A stretch of DNA of 64,000 nt, from the NCBI GenBank assembly GCA_037043015.1, contig CM073321.1, forward strand, positions 6,654,001-6,718,000. Reading direction: 5' to 3'. Position numbers and translations under genes: made by a program. How positions within the stretch are numbered: the stretch's first letter is position 1; each line of letters begins with the position of its first letter. Shown piece by piece: positions 10,290 to 22,625 of this stretch. Origin of the DNA: Bryum argenteum (lineage: Eukaryota; Streptophyta; Bryopsida; Bryales; Bryaceae). The notes under the pieces are model-generated. The model saw only the letters and a program-made list of their open reading frames with translations. It did not search any database and was not told where the DNA came from.

Positions 10290-13010
10290 ACGGCGATATT
10301 GAATTTTTTTTTAAAATGATGCTAGGACCGGCCTCCATACGGAAAATAAGAAAATTGTTTCAGCTCAAGGACCCTCTTATTCAGCATTTTTGAGATGGTA
10401 GAAGAACTACGAGGAGTAAGGAGGACGGTGGAGGCGTTCATGACGGACCCTGTCATGTCATAAAGTTGATACTGTTCGGGTTGTCGTGAGTTACCGAACC
10501 GAGGAGACCAAAATTAACTCAATTTACCCTTACAACCTAGCAAGATGGTCCACCTTCCGGGTAACGTTCCACGGAGATTCTGTGAAGTGTGAAGACAAGA
10601 CGAAATCCGGATTGATCACCGGGTTGACGCTACAACGACCAACACGGTCTAGTGTACCGGATCAGGGAACGCAAGAGTTTAGACCTGACTGGTTCCTTAA
10701 CCCAAAACCCCAGGGTGACCGGTTGATTCTGATCCGGTTGCTCTCCCCAACTAAACTATTACTTTGACCGGTTAGGGCATGTTAGTGAGTGATGATTTAA
10801 TTTAACCTCCATAAGTCCTCGGAGGGGTTCTCCCTGTAAGTTTTTAACAGAGCACGGAATGGGCACTCTCCTCCGGTTGATTAGGGTGACTGGAGTTTCA
10901 CCTATACTCGTATCCTTCTCTCTCTCTCTCTACCCGGGGTTCCTCCCTTACAACTGTCGCTACCGTCGGGTGATTTGTTTAGACGGCAGGTCACACCGGC
11001 AGTTGTCCGGTTCTCTCCTTCTCTCTGGGCGACACAACTTGTGATCCGGTCTGCAGTGAGTAGCATCCCACTACCCTGCCCACGAGATTTCTACTAACGA
11101 TATCGGGGTTAGGCGGCACCCGGGGTTACGTGCAACTCCCGTCGTGGACTTTCCTCACCCGAATATCCCATCCGGGGTGGTTATGCGGGGTGGCTTTACT
11201 CGCCAATCCCAACTCCTCTGTCCATCCGGTTGGAATAACAACCCCCTTGGCACTCGCTAAACACCTCCCGGGGACGCTCGGACTCCTCTCACCGGGACCT
11301 CTTCGACGGCGTTACTCCTCCGGCTATCCCCTCCTCGGATATCTCGGACTCGAACTACCGGACCAACAAGGGACTTCCTGTACTCCACAACCGGTTTTCA
11401 ATCCTCACTTTATACAAAATACCAAGCAAATCACTCACACATGCACAAAGCAAGGGACGCAAGGTTTCGGATGCAAATTGAACCTTTACTCACAGAGGTG
11501 GATCGCGAAAAGACCCGAAGGACTCCGCAGAGTCTTCGGTAAAAACTGAGGGTTCCGGATTTCCGGAAACCCTATCGATCCGAAATTCCCGGGCCTCCGA
11601 GATTCCCGGGTGAGTGGCCAAAAGGGCATCTACTATTTCTAGCTACCTCTAACCTAACTAATTTATTAATTAATATCTTCTTCCGGCGGCGTGGGGCGGC
11701 TCGAGGGGTCTGGCGGCGGGGGTATTCCTCCTGGGAGTGCCTTTCCACTCGCGGGGAAGGGAACCTGCCTCTTTGATCGACCCGAGTGTCGATGTAAAAC
11801 CTCGGGTTTTTCTTGTGTCCTCCGCTCTTCCACCGTCCCCGGAGTGCCTTCAACTTCGATGGAGGGGGCACGGGTTGGGCTTCCACTTCTTCCTGAGGGA
11901 CCACGGGCTCCTCTTGCTGTTCCTGAGGGGCCACGGGTTCATTCTGCTGGTCCTGTTCGCCCGGATCTCCCACCTCGTTGACTTGGGCCTCCGGGTGAGG
12001 TACTACCTCCTCAACCTCGCTCGGGAGTCCCGCCTCTTCTCCCGTGACACCGTCCCACCGGATTCTCATCCGGTTGTTGAGAGGGGTTAACCTCTCCTTC
12101 TACCGCCTCTTCCACCTCGGAGGGACCGGGTAGCCCTACTTCACTCGGGATGTCACCTCCCGAGGGGAGTTACATCTCGGTCTTCCTCTCTCCCTCCGAA
12201 CGCCACCATCAACTGGGATCCCCTGCTCTTCCGAAACGGGCAGGGACACTTCCTCGACCTTCATGGGCACCGGCCCCTCCGTGGGCACCTCTGGGGGTGC
12301 GACACGTACATCTCGGGGAAGCGGTGGGTGACGGTCTCCTCGATGATGGCCTGATCCGCCAAATCCCACGGGGCATCGTACAGCCCGGCGCACCCCATCC
12401 GGAGGAGGTCCTCCCTCAGCTCCGCCTGGTGCAGCGGAAGTTCGGGCACCTGCGGCTTCACCGACTTGAGGGGGATCGGCATCCCGGGTCGCCATGGGAC
12501 GACTTCCCTCCTCTTCGGCATTGCTCCGGTTCTACTCTCCTGCAGCTGCCCGGAAATACTCTCCCCGCCTTCCCGGATCGACTCGGTAGAAACCCTACTT
12601 CCCGAAACCCTAACCTCACAGAACTTCGCTTTTCCAACTCTCGCGGATTGCTGAGCGCTCAAGATTGCTCGATCTCTCAAAACGCGCGGACTGGAATGGC
12701 TGAGAATGGAGGCGGCGGCTCCTAATAACAACAAACCGGAGTTCTCCTTCCGAGACATCATCACCCCGCACTCGAGACGTACACCGGGAATTACCCCGTC
12801 ATCATTGAGCCGCCGGGTGGTTACAGCCGGGCGCCCGCGAGTTTTCCGGCCCTTTCTCCGGGTCGACCGGCGGCCCCGGCCATCAATCCGGTAGGAGAAC
12901 CGCCCATCCGGGCATCTCAGGTATCGGCGGATATCAATACGGGTATCCGGTAGGCTCTAAAATCCCCTAAGGTTAGCCGGAGGAATCCTAACACAAAATT
13001 ACTACCTACA
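10290..13010 (-). mobile_element. Gypsy-type retrotransposon relic with Gag-like ORFs
   Basis: GC-rich with frequent CCGG words. The minus-strand ORF 12764-12261 contains MSRKENSG and later AELREDLLRMGCAGLYDAPW, then IIEETVTHRF. The same landmarks occur in the same order at 25496-25960 on the plus strand, next to a gypsy pol, so this is probably the Gag of the same family. The ORF 12069-11572 is acidic, then proline- and arginine-rich, as in a Gag C-terminus. The rest (10290-11570) is non-coding and may be LTR. No pol is visible, so the copy is truncated. Confidence 0.5.
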
Positions 13011-13619
13011 AACCGGTTTAAGCAGACCGATTTTTATTTCCACTTGCTAAAATTACCCTTTTACTCCTAATTAATTGCTAAAAACAAAAATATTGGAGAA
13101 CAGGGTTCGACACGGGTCGTAGATTATATATTTTTCAATCACTCTATAGGTCCACTGGTTCGACAAGGGCGGAGTACTAAACAAGATTACAGTTTGGATC
13201 CAAGACATGTTTCTCTAACCAAAGAGAGGACTCATCAATCCCGAAACGACTTGCTAGCAAAGACGGATACTTTGAATTGTGAGCATGATGATTTGAATGC
13301 TCATTACCCATAATAATTTAATTATCTGGACTGACAAAATGCCATTAAGTACTTACGATTCAAAATATTAGATCCGTCGATAAAATAAGTAGGTGTAAGA
13401 TGTAGAGTTAAGGCGGCAGTCATTGTCAGAGATTTAGTTAGATAATAGATGCGATTAAAAGTTAACTTATTTTGGATTGTCAGACACGGTCATAGCGGGA
13501 TGCTAGGGAATATGCGGTGGATAATTAGGGTTTCTTAGCCGCATGGGGAACTCATATATTGGAGTTCAAACTCATAGTTCAACCTCTTCATTTGCAGTGG
13601 GATCACTTGGACTCGTTAG
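13011..13619. other. Non-coding interval upstream of the charged-protein gene
   Basis: AT-rich with short ORFs only. A polypyrimidine-AG acceptor at about 13597 opens a 24-codon frame with six cysteines (ACTCDKFSHCKQCGGIC) ending in TAG at 13671; it overlaps the next gene in another frame and may be a decayed finger exon or chance. Confidence 0.35.
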
Positions 13620-16600
13620 CTTGTACGTGTGATAAGTTCTCTCATTGCAAGCAGTGTGGAGGAATCTGCTAGCGGTAGTGAGAGAGGAAAAGAGATAGGC
13701 CAGAAAAAGAAGAAGCGGAGGGGTGGTACAAAGTTTACTAATTCTAAAGCGCAGAGGCGTAGTGCTTTGCGGAAGCGCGATGGGAGAAGCTGTAGCGGCG
13801 ATGATCGGGAGCCAGACAGGTATGACATCTTGATCGACGATGATGTGCTACCGCCATTTAGGCGGACAATCAAAATGCGATCGCTCAACCTGGACAGTGT
13901 CCCGGAGAGTGTCGGGACAGACGAAGCTAAAGACGAGGAGGAGGAAGGGCGTAAAAGGCAGTTCAGGATATCTAGCAAGACTGTATGCGTGGATGGGGAT
14001 GACGATGGAGGTGTAGACTCTACAATTGAGGTAATTATGTAATCTATTTTACAAATATGTTGATATTTCTAAGTGTCAAAATATTACCGAATTCGTTTAT
14101 GGATTAACATCAACATGTGTTGTCTTCAGGGTCGCAGAGAAACGGAAGAGGAAGACGATCAATTTGGAGGAGAAGCTGCAATGTTTGAGGAGAAAAGAGG
14201 CACTGATATGCTCAAGAGAGGAGAAGCCTCCACAGATGAGGAGATACAGAATGATGTAGCGGATGGATTTGAGACAAGTGCTGAAGAATTAGATGAGGTA
14301 CATGAAAAACCTTACTTCTTGGTTTATTGGGAGGATCTAGGATTGATTAAGTATACAATCAACTAGAGTCCATTCTTCGGTTCGAAGTACTTAGAACTAT
14401 TCACATTATAGATTTCCATGATATATATAGAGGCATGACTGTTTCATGGTATAATATTATCGAGTGTGACATGATTCGCATGTGTATGTTAAAACAGTCT
14501 ATGAAGAGTGAGCAGGTAAATGACATGTCATAATTTCAGAGCGGCATGAAAGAGTATGGGCATATTTTAGCATTCACCTCTAGAGATTAGATATGTTTTC
14601 AGGAAACGGAAATGTAGATTACGATTTAGTAGTATTTCTGAAAGAAAGATGTAAACAAGTATTAAATATATGTTTGTCCAAATGACGTACATACAAATCA
14701 TATTCAAAACTATTCTAGTGACTCAATACGGAGAAAATGAATACAATACATAGTGCTGATAAAATTATCCCGGAAAAAAGCTGATACCCGAGCTCACAAG
14801 CACTTAACCTGCTACACGAAGTCCGGTCCTAGCTTCCCGACATGGCACAATGTCCGCTACCCCCCTCGTAAAACTGCATGATCGGTCCTGCTGGGTACCG
14901 GCGAGGCGGGCCCGGCAAGGCCGGGTACCGCTGAAGGCCGGGTACCAGCGAGCTGGATACAAGCGACCCGGCCCGGAAAGGCCGAGTACGAGCAAGCCGG
15001 GTACCAGCATGGCTGGCCCGCCAAGGCCGGGTACCAGCGTGGCTGGCCCGCCAAGGCTGGGTACCAGCGTGGCTGGCCCGCAAGGCCGGGTACCAGCGTG
15101 GCTGGCCCGCAAGGCCGGGTACCAGCGAGGCTGGCCCGGCGAGGCCGAGTACCAGCGAAACTGGCTCGGCATGATCGGGTACCAGCGAGCAAGGCCGGCA
15201 AGCCGGGTACCAGCGTGGCTGGCCCGGCAGGGCCGGGTACCAGCATGGCTTGCCCGACAAGCTGGGTACAGCAAGCTGGCCCGGCCGGGTACCAGCCTAC
15301 GTCCCGCCGAACGCCGACCCGGTCCGTCACCGGCGCTCGCCGAAAGCCGACCTGCCTCCTCCGCCTCCGCCGACCTGCCTCCTGCGCCGAACGCCGGTTT
15401 TGGCTCCCTCTTTCGGCGCCGCCTCTTTAGTGCCCGAGGGGTCGCTGCCTCAATCCAAAGTCTCCGTCTTTAATTTCAAGATTCGATTACAAGAAAAGTT
15501 CGTGCTATTTTTGAATAGGCCAAAGCAGGAACCGCCGATGCTGGAAAGGCAGTTAATTTTAGTAGAAGCAACAGAACATTCTGGCAAGATGGGAGGAGTA
15601 CATTTGATACTATCAAGTTGTGGGAGGGTGTTTTTTGATGAGTTTGCACACCATCGCTGTCAAGATATTGCAGGAAGAAGAAATCATGGCGGATCTTGTA
15701 GAGAAAGAGGTGGCAGTGGAAGGAGGCAGTGAGCACGTCGAAGAAGCTTCAGAAAATGTGAGTTCTCAGTCCTCAGAATCAAGTATTTTCGACGAATTTT
15801 ACAAGGAATTTTACAAGTCGCATGCTCCTGGTGAAGCAATGAAAACGAGGGCGGAGTTGGAGGTGTGGTACTCCAAGAAATTCCTGGTATGTACTGAACA
15901 AAGCTTGTTGCTACATCAGATTGAGTAAACCCTAACTTTTGCATTCTGCACCAGATCGATTGTGCACTAAACCTTGTTCAACCGGTATGACATAGAATCC
16001 GGTAGGAGAGGAAGTAAACGCCATGAACACACTCGAATATGTGAATTCGGGTAGTGCAGGTTGCTGACTCCTCTTCCCTCGGCGCTGTACCTCATTGTTG
16101 TTGCCGATGAGGGCAAAGCGTCGGTGCTCTCCTTCTTTGCTGTTGCCGATGAAGGTAAAGTCTCGGTGCTGTCCGTCTGTTGTTCCTAATGACGGCTGCT
16201 TTGTGAGTAGGCTCGAAGCAGAGCAGGTTCAGGGCTTGGATTTGCATGGATGTCTGGACGGAGGCTGCCGTTTTTCCCTATTATGTGCCCGAATTTGGCT
16301 ATTTTTTTTTCCTCGCTAAACTGCATTTTCTTCTCCTTGTTTGCTGGACTCGTGATGTATTTCGGGGAGTGCAGGTGCTGCCTTCTCTTCCCTCGCTGTG
16401 GCCCATCCGATGAATGCCGATGAAGGCCGATGAAGGCTGCAGAAAGCTTCAAGGCGGGCCTGAGGCTGTTTGCAAACTGGTATTCCCCTGCTCAAATGGA
16501 AGCTTGATGGCTGGCCATTTCAGTGGCGTGGTTTTGGTGTGGCACTGGTTGTGGGAAGAGCCGGGAAGCACCCAGACATTCATGGGCGAAAGTCTGGAGG

Positions 16601-18214
16601 GAGGTGCTCGAATTGGGCTTTTTCTTTCATCGGTGATCAGCATTTTCTTCTTTTTGCTCGCTGGATCTCGTGATGTATTTCGGGGATGCAGGTGCTGCCT
16701 TCTCTTCCCTCGCTGTGGCCACCCAACATGAATGCCGATGAAGGCCGATGAAGGCTGCTTAGAACTTCATGGCGGGCCTGAGGCTGATTGCAAACTGGTG
16801 ATCCCTTGCTTAAATTCATGCTTGATGGCTGGCCATATCGGTGGCGTGGTTTTGGTGTGGCACTGGTTGTGGGAAGAGCGGGGAAGCATCCAGACATTCG
16901 TGGACGAAAGTCTGGAGCGAGGTGCCCAAATTTGTCATGTTTCTTCTGCGTTATCTACTTTTTCTTCTTTTTGCTCGCTGGATCTCGTGATGTATTTCGG
17001 GGAGTGCAGGTGTTGCCTTCTCTTCCCTCGCTGTGGCCACCCAACATGAATGCCGATGAAGGCCGATGAAGGCTGCTTATAGCTTCATGGCGGGCCTGAG
17101 GCTGTTTGCAAACTGGTGATCCCTTGCTTAAATTCATGCTTGATGGCTGGCCATATCGGTGGCGTGGTTTTGGTGTGGCACTGGTTGTGGGAAGAGCCGG
17201 GAAGCATCCAGACATTCGTGGACGAAAGTCTGGAGGGAGGTGCCCGAATTTGTCATGTTTTTTCTGCCTTATCTACTTTTTCTTCTTTTTGCTCGCGGGA
17301 TCCCGTGATGTATTTTGGGGATGCATGTGCTGCCTTCTCTTCCCCCGCTGTGGCCACCCAACATGAATGCCGATGAAGGCCGATGAAGGCTGATTATAGC
17401 TTCATGGCGGGCCTGAGGCTGTTTGCAAACGGGTATTCCCTTGCTCAAATTCATGCTTGATGGCTGGCGATTTCGGTGGCGTGGTTTCGGTGTGGTACTG
17501 GTTGTGGGAAGAGCCGGGAAGCACTCAGACATTCGTGGACGAAAGTCCGAGGAGGCGCCCAATTTGTCATTTTTTTCTGCCTTGTTTGCATTTTGGCTCT
17601 TCATCGCTCGCTGTTGCACATCCTTGTTGTGCCTATGAAGGTACCTGTGTTCTTCATGGCGGGCCTGAGGTTTTCCGTTACTGCTATTCCCCAGCATGCA
17701 TCTGAGAAGCTTGATGGCTGGACACAATGGTTGCTGGTCGACGCATCCTTGGTTTATTTGCTTATGCTGGTTTATTTGTGAATGAATTTCTTGAAGTGTG
17801 AATGAATTTGCTTAATATTAGTTTTATAACAATGCCTGATTTTTTTATTCGGAGTGTTTGATAATTGACTTAGCATTGGTTTGGTGTGATTTTGCAGGTT
17901 CCAAAAATGTGAAAAAAAATTGAAAGAGAAGAGGAATCTGATGCAGATAGTGACCTTTCCGCATTGAGAGACAATGTGTTACCTTACGTGGAGTCTCATC
18001 GATTAAACATATCATTGACTTCGGTTCCGGAAACCCCACCTCCTGCCTCACCTGTCCGTCACACCTCGCGTGATGTCGTTGATCGGGTTGCACGAGCTGT
18101 TAACATGCAAATCAAAAAGAATGAGGCTAAAGCTAGACGTATCGAAGAGAAAGCATTAGCTAGAGTCAAACCCAGACGTTCTCCGCGACTTGCTAGAAAG
18201 TTGCAGTCATCTTG
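13620..18214 (+). CDS. Hypothetical multi-exon gene for a charged, probably nuclear protein
   Basis: Proposed exons: 13620-14030, 14130-14297, 15674-15886 and 17898-18214 (TGA stop). The first three join in phase 0 with GT-AG borders. The product starts with a basic stretch (GQKKKKRRGG), has acidic runs (DEAKDEEEEG, ETEEEDD), a middle exon with SSIFDEFYKEFYKSHAPGE, and a basic end (VKPRRSPRLARKLQSS). The basic clusters look like nuclear localisation signals. I do not recognise the family. The last junction is out of phase by simple splicing (the open frame begins g|TTC|CAA), so an exon is missing or an indel exists. No ATG start is seen at the first exon. Introns 2 and 3 are filled by tandem repeats. 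It lies directly upstream of ParB-MTase copy 2 on the same strand and could be its missing 5' part or a separate gene. Confidence 0.45.
14890..15300. repeat. 30-bp minisatellite with a KpnI-type core
   Basis: GTACCAGC recurs at 14942, 15001, 15031, 15061, 15090, 15119, 15149, 15179, 15208 and 15238, a 29-30 bp period. Units read GGCTGGCCCGCAAGGCCGG then GTACCAGCGT. GCTGG...CCAGC and CCCG...CGGG can form a hairpin. It lies within the proposed second intron (14298-15673) of the charged-protein gene. Overlapping ORFs on both strands (YPALAGQPRW and similar) are repeat translations. Confidence 0.85.
16100..17640. repeat. Tandem repeat of 317-318 bp, about 4-5 units
   Basis: The landmark GTGCTGCCTTCTCTTCCC occurs at 16375, 16692, 17010 (one variant base) and 17327, giving 317, 318 and 317 bp steps. 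Each unit also has TTCATGGCGGGCCTGAGG, GGAAGCATCCAGACATTC and an ATGCCGATGAAGGCCGATGA block. The array starts with a diverged partial unit and fades after 17640. It fills the third proposed intron (15887-17897). The ~86-codon ORFs that recur on both strands come from the unit and show no conserved domain. Confidence 0.88.
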
Positions 18215-18354
18215 ATTGTATCGTCGGATGATATGTTGAGTTTATCATACACTTGATTATAAAGCCGATGTTTTTTATTAATTTTATCGCATTGGTTATT
18301 TGACACATTCTTATTCAGTCTGTGGTGTGTTATATTTGGTTTCTGGATTGCCAA

Positions 18355-21300
18355 ATGACCTTAGCTCAAGTTTGTACCGATGAAGATGACGAATCTAGCC
18401 GACAACTTCTTGCTTCTCCACCACTTCGTTCGACTGATGGAGACGTACAATTACATGATAGTGTCGCAAATGTTGAAAACATTTGCACCGGAGTCCCGGA
18501 AGAAAGTCCTTCTGAAAGTGAGCGTCATCCTGAAGCCGTGCACGATCATGATCGACTCGACGCGCTTTCAGAGGATGAAGATACTCCTTTGCCTGGGAGT
18601 GTCAACGTTGGAATCGTTCATATGCCAATGCATCTGCAAAACAAGGACCCCGACTGGAGTGCAAACGAGATGCGAATGCTTCACAAGAGTGATTCGATTG
18701 CAATCATCAACAGGTTACGCTACAAACCTTTTAAGAAATCTTGTATGTTCATTCCACTCTGCCGTCTCGTTTGTTATCCAAAGGTTCGCCCGATTTCAGA
18801 ACAAGACGTCAGGAAACTAGAGAATGAATTCAACAAAGGATACCGGGAAGGTGATCGGGCGATGTACGTGTCACCCTTTGATAAAAAAGGCCGAGAAAAA
18901 TTGGTTGATGCCGAAGATGCTGTCTGGACGAATCCTCTATGGAAATCAGCTAATGAAGAGTTCGAGAAGTCGCTGCAGTCGGAATCGGATCTACAACACC
19001 TCAGTGACAAGTATTTCTATGTTTACGAAGGCAACCACCGTGTGACGGCGTGGATGCGTCACATAGAGAGGTACCATAAGATGGAACCTTCGTGGTACAT
19101 CTCCGTGGATTGTATCATTCTTGATGCACGAGGAGAGAGCAATCTCTTGCTCGACGCTATGAACGATATAAATTGGTGAGTATTTATTCATTTTTTTTTA
19201 TTCGCTCAATTTATATTTTGATTAAGTTCAATGTTTCTCATGTCTGATCTCGCACTACAGGTCTACTGAACATGACCATGTCGAAGACGGTTTGTGTGCA
19301 AAATTGCAGCGAATGAGGCAGTTTGGAAAATTGAAACTGGAGGATTTCAAGGATCTGATATCCCCAGAGGATTACAGAATATGCAAGAACGCTAAGGCAA
19401 AAAAAGATACTTGGTATCCTGTAACAGTGGACGTCTTCGTAAAATTCTTATACGCGGTAAGTTGAATGGAACGTGTTTCAAATGTGAATGTTTGTATTGG
19501 GTTCTTTACATCTTATTAATTCTTTTTTTGTGTTATACAGAGGAGATTAGCGAAGGCATCTGATGACGCAGAAACGAATTACTACGCCACCGTACCGAAA
19601 GAGAAACAAACAGGACTTGGAGTATGGAGTGCCATGGATAATGCGATCAAAGCAGAGATTAAGGCCATACGTGGCAAAAACTTCGACAAGATAGTCGCTG
19701 TGGCCAACAACAAACTTGGGAAAATATTTGCGAAAGAGGTAAACACCCCTTTCATGTTTTATATGACTCGTAATCATGTTTTATAACCTGATTCCTACTT
19801 ATGATCTTCATGTGCAGATTTATTCTCATTACAGCAAAAACTTGAAACCCGATATGACAATCGATCGCTTACAAATGGTCGCCACTACCAATGTTCATTG
19901 CGATTTCAAGGGTAAGTGGCTCCAATGGTGGAACTCATCGGACGAAGTTCGACATTCTTTTCGCTTCCCAGAAGAACGACCAATGAAAGATAAAACTTTG
20001 ATGGCATTCCTACATCGCGCTTCTCTATGGGCACAGGTATCTTAATGTTTCGTTACGTGTTTTCAAAGTTAGACTTCATATGGTATTTTGATATTTAACA
20101 TGTTCTCTTTTTTCACAGGACGAGCATTCACTTCAAAGCGAATTGCAAAACCTGATTGACAACTAAAACCTCAACATTGAGTGGTCTAGTGTTGTCCTAA
20201 AGCCATCTGAGTATGTGGAGAAGTGGAGGTTGCTCTTATGGGACAAGGCATTCAACAACTATCTTGGTCCTAATGCCAGCCCAAAGTTCAGCAAAGGCTC
20301 AGATCTTCAAAAGATTACCGGGGGCAAAGTTACAATTAAGCGGCTTTTATTCCGGTAAGATTCTAGTTTTTTATTCAATATTAATAAAATCGGTACAACT
20401 TGTTCAATTTTCACAATGTAATTTGTTTTCTTTTTTGAAGGTACTTAAAACAAGAGCTCGTTGCCAAGGGAGCTTTAGCTTCGTTCTCTATTCCAATGGA
20501 GTTCGAGGACGTCTCAGTCACATATGATCCCCGCAGTTTTTTCTCCTCAGCCCAACAAGAGCGGTTTCCAAACTCTCAATTGTCGACCGGTGGATGGTTC
20601 CTTGAGTGCGATGACAACTACGTGCACAAGGAAGAGAAGCATCTTCTTCGGAATCTCGCTTTAAACCGAGCTGACTCTGCACCGATGGAGATTGACGACG
20701 ATGACGACCTATCTATTCTACGAGTCGCGTCTGATCCAATCTCTTCTCCTTCTTCACCTGTTGCAGTGCCCAAGTCTCGTGCAAACAGGAAGCGACGCAA
20801 CGCTGTTTCGGAGCCTGTTGTTGCACTTGACGAGGTTTCCGAAGATATTGCTCGTCGTCCAGAAGACATTGCAGGGCCAGAGGATGCTGATCTGACTCAG
20901 GCGTCAGTGGAAGCGACAAACAAGGCAATTCGACGCGGTGCAAGACTGACTCAACTTTCTGCGGGTGGACTTACGAATGTTGAGTCTCCTCCTCAATCCT
21001 TCACCGTTGACCACAACTCCCAACAGTCCCCACGTCGCCTCTGCCAGCCGGTATTTGCCAAACGCCCTCTTCCAAAACCCACTCACATTAGTAGCAGCTC
21101 GTCGTCTAAAATATCGGTGACTCTACCTATGTATCTCGAGAAGGGGAACATTGGAGATTTGGTCCATCACTCATCGAAGACAAGAAACCGGGATTCGCAA
21201 ATCCTTGATATTGTTGAGCACATCAAGAAGGTATTATTTCATACATTTCTCATTTATAATCTCTCTAATTACGTTTTGTACTTTAGAATCTATTAGCGAC

Positions 21301-22625
21301 TATCTAATTTTTCATTGTCTCCCAGATTGGCAAAGACCGTAAGTACCCATGTTCGGCGATGGAGTATCAGCCCAAGCATCCAGGGATTGATCTCATTTTT
21401 GCAGATGCTCCCGAGAACTTGCCTGTACCGGGTGTGTCTCCAACAAAAGTTCCATCCTGGAACCGGCGAGACAAAACCTACTTTGAGAGCCTCTTCGTGT
21501 TTGCCGCGTATCATTTGACAGACGTTGGAGCCATTCTTCTGATGCATCCAAAATGTCGTAAAATCGAGCGTACTCTTGATTCTGAGTCGCATAAATATAG
21601 TTTTCGTCTGGTTCGAGACTGGTGGGGGTATAATCCCCTCCCTATGGCCTCTACCGTGCCTAAACCAAAAGAGGTACGGACCAGATTCTAGTTTCCAATT
21701 TCATATTTCATGATTATTGTCTTCTATGCTTCTATGTTAACGTATGTATACTTCTGTTTCGCAGACTCACTGCTTCCATATCAAAGTGTATGTTCGGAAA
21801 GATTTTTTTCCGAAGTTCCAAACTCGGGAAGTGGCACACGTATACGCGGGTGTGTCAATCGTACCTGATGAGGAAGACCACCTCTGTAACTTTGCAGACA
21901 AAGGGACATTGCGTTATCGTCCGGATGGTACGCCATGGCGAGGCTCACGAGAGAAGGACCCCTCCTTCATTCAATGTTTCGTCGATTGTCTCACGGACGA
22001 CGGGGGTATAGTCTTCGATTGGAGCGCAAGTACAGGTAATATTTCCGTAAACTCTACATTAGAATTTGTTTATACAGTTTGCATTTTTAACGTGGGCATC
22101 TGATTTTTTAGGTGCATCTGTGATAGCTTGCGCGCGCTCCAACCGACACCTCATTGCTATGGAGCCAAGACGAAGAAATCTTTGATGGTGTTCTAGCAGA
22201 TTACAAGAATGGTCCTCCCGGTAATGAAGAAAGTGGAGAATCAATCCCTCCCGCTGATTATGACTCTGACGAACCGGTCGTGAAGAAGCCACGAAAGTTC
22301 ATTTGTGCGTAATACCATCTTGTAAATTACTTCTAGATTTTAAAATACATATTTACAAATCGGTAATATTGACTTTCTTTGTACTTTTAGGATCGCAGGT
22401 CTGAAAGAGCGATTGACTCGCAAAGCTCATCTCTACAGAAGCCCTCCATCAAAATTCACCCTACCATCGTACGCTGAGCGTCTTGCTCAAGAGTTTGTTC
22501 AAGCTCCATCTCCCATTTTGTCTGACACTCCACGTCGACGCTATAGCAATAGTGTGCTTAAGTTTATAGACTTTGAGGCTGATCATTGTGATCAGCACTT
22601 TAATGGTACTACACCGTCTGCATAG
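18355..22625 (+). pseudogene. ParB-like / DNA-methyltransferase-like fusion gene, copy 2 (best preserved)
   Basis: Exons 18355-19175, 19261-19456, 19541-19738, 19818-20036, 20119-20354, 20441-21230, 21326-21673, 21765-22035, 22112-22304 and 22399-22625, all GT-AG. Order along the protein: acidic N-terminus; ParB-like domain (LCRLVCYPKVRPISEQDV; FYVYEGNHRVTAWMRHIER; LLLDAMNDINW); a middle region with WLQWWNSSDEV; an acidic and proline-rich linker with a KRRN basic cluster; DLIFADAPENLPVPG (motif IV position) and DVGAILLMHP; WRGSREKDPSFIQC; GGIVFDWSASTG (motif I position) then ARSNRHLIAME. A C-terminal exon holds LAQEFVQAPSPILSDTP. Motif IV lacks the canonical second P and aromatic residue, so catalysis is doubtful even before decay. 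Defects found: one stop (TAA at 20164) and a +1 frameshift in exon 9 near 22164. The start at 18355 is an ATG aligned with copy 1 residue 1; in copy 1 that ATG follows an AG acceptor which is lost here (CCAAATG). Confidence 0.75.

Noticed and set aside
14804..15473. Several 110-207 codon ORFs on both strands
   Set aside because: All translate the 30-bp minisatellite in different frames.
16095..17781. Family of ~86-105 codon ORFs on both strands
   Set aside because: They are the 318-bp tandem unit read repeatedly; no conserved domain and equal openness on both strands.
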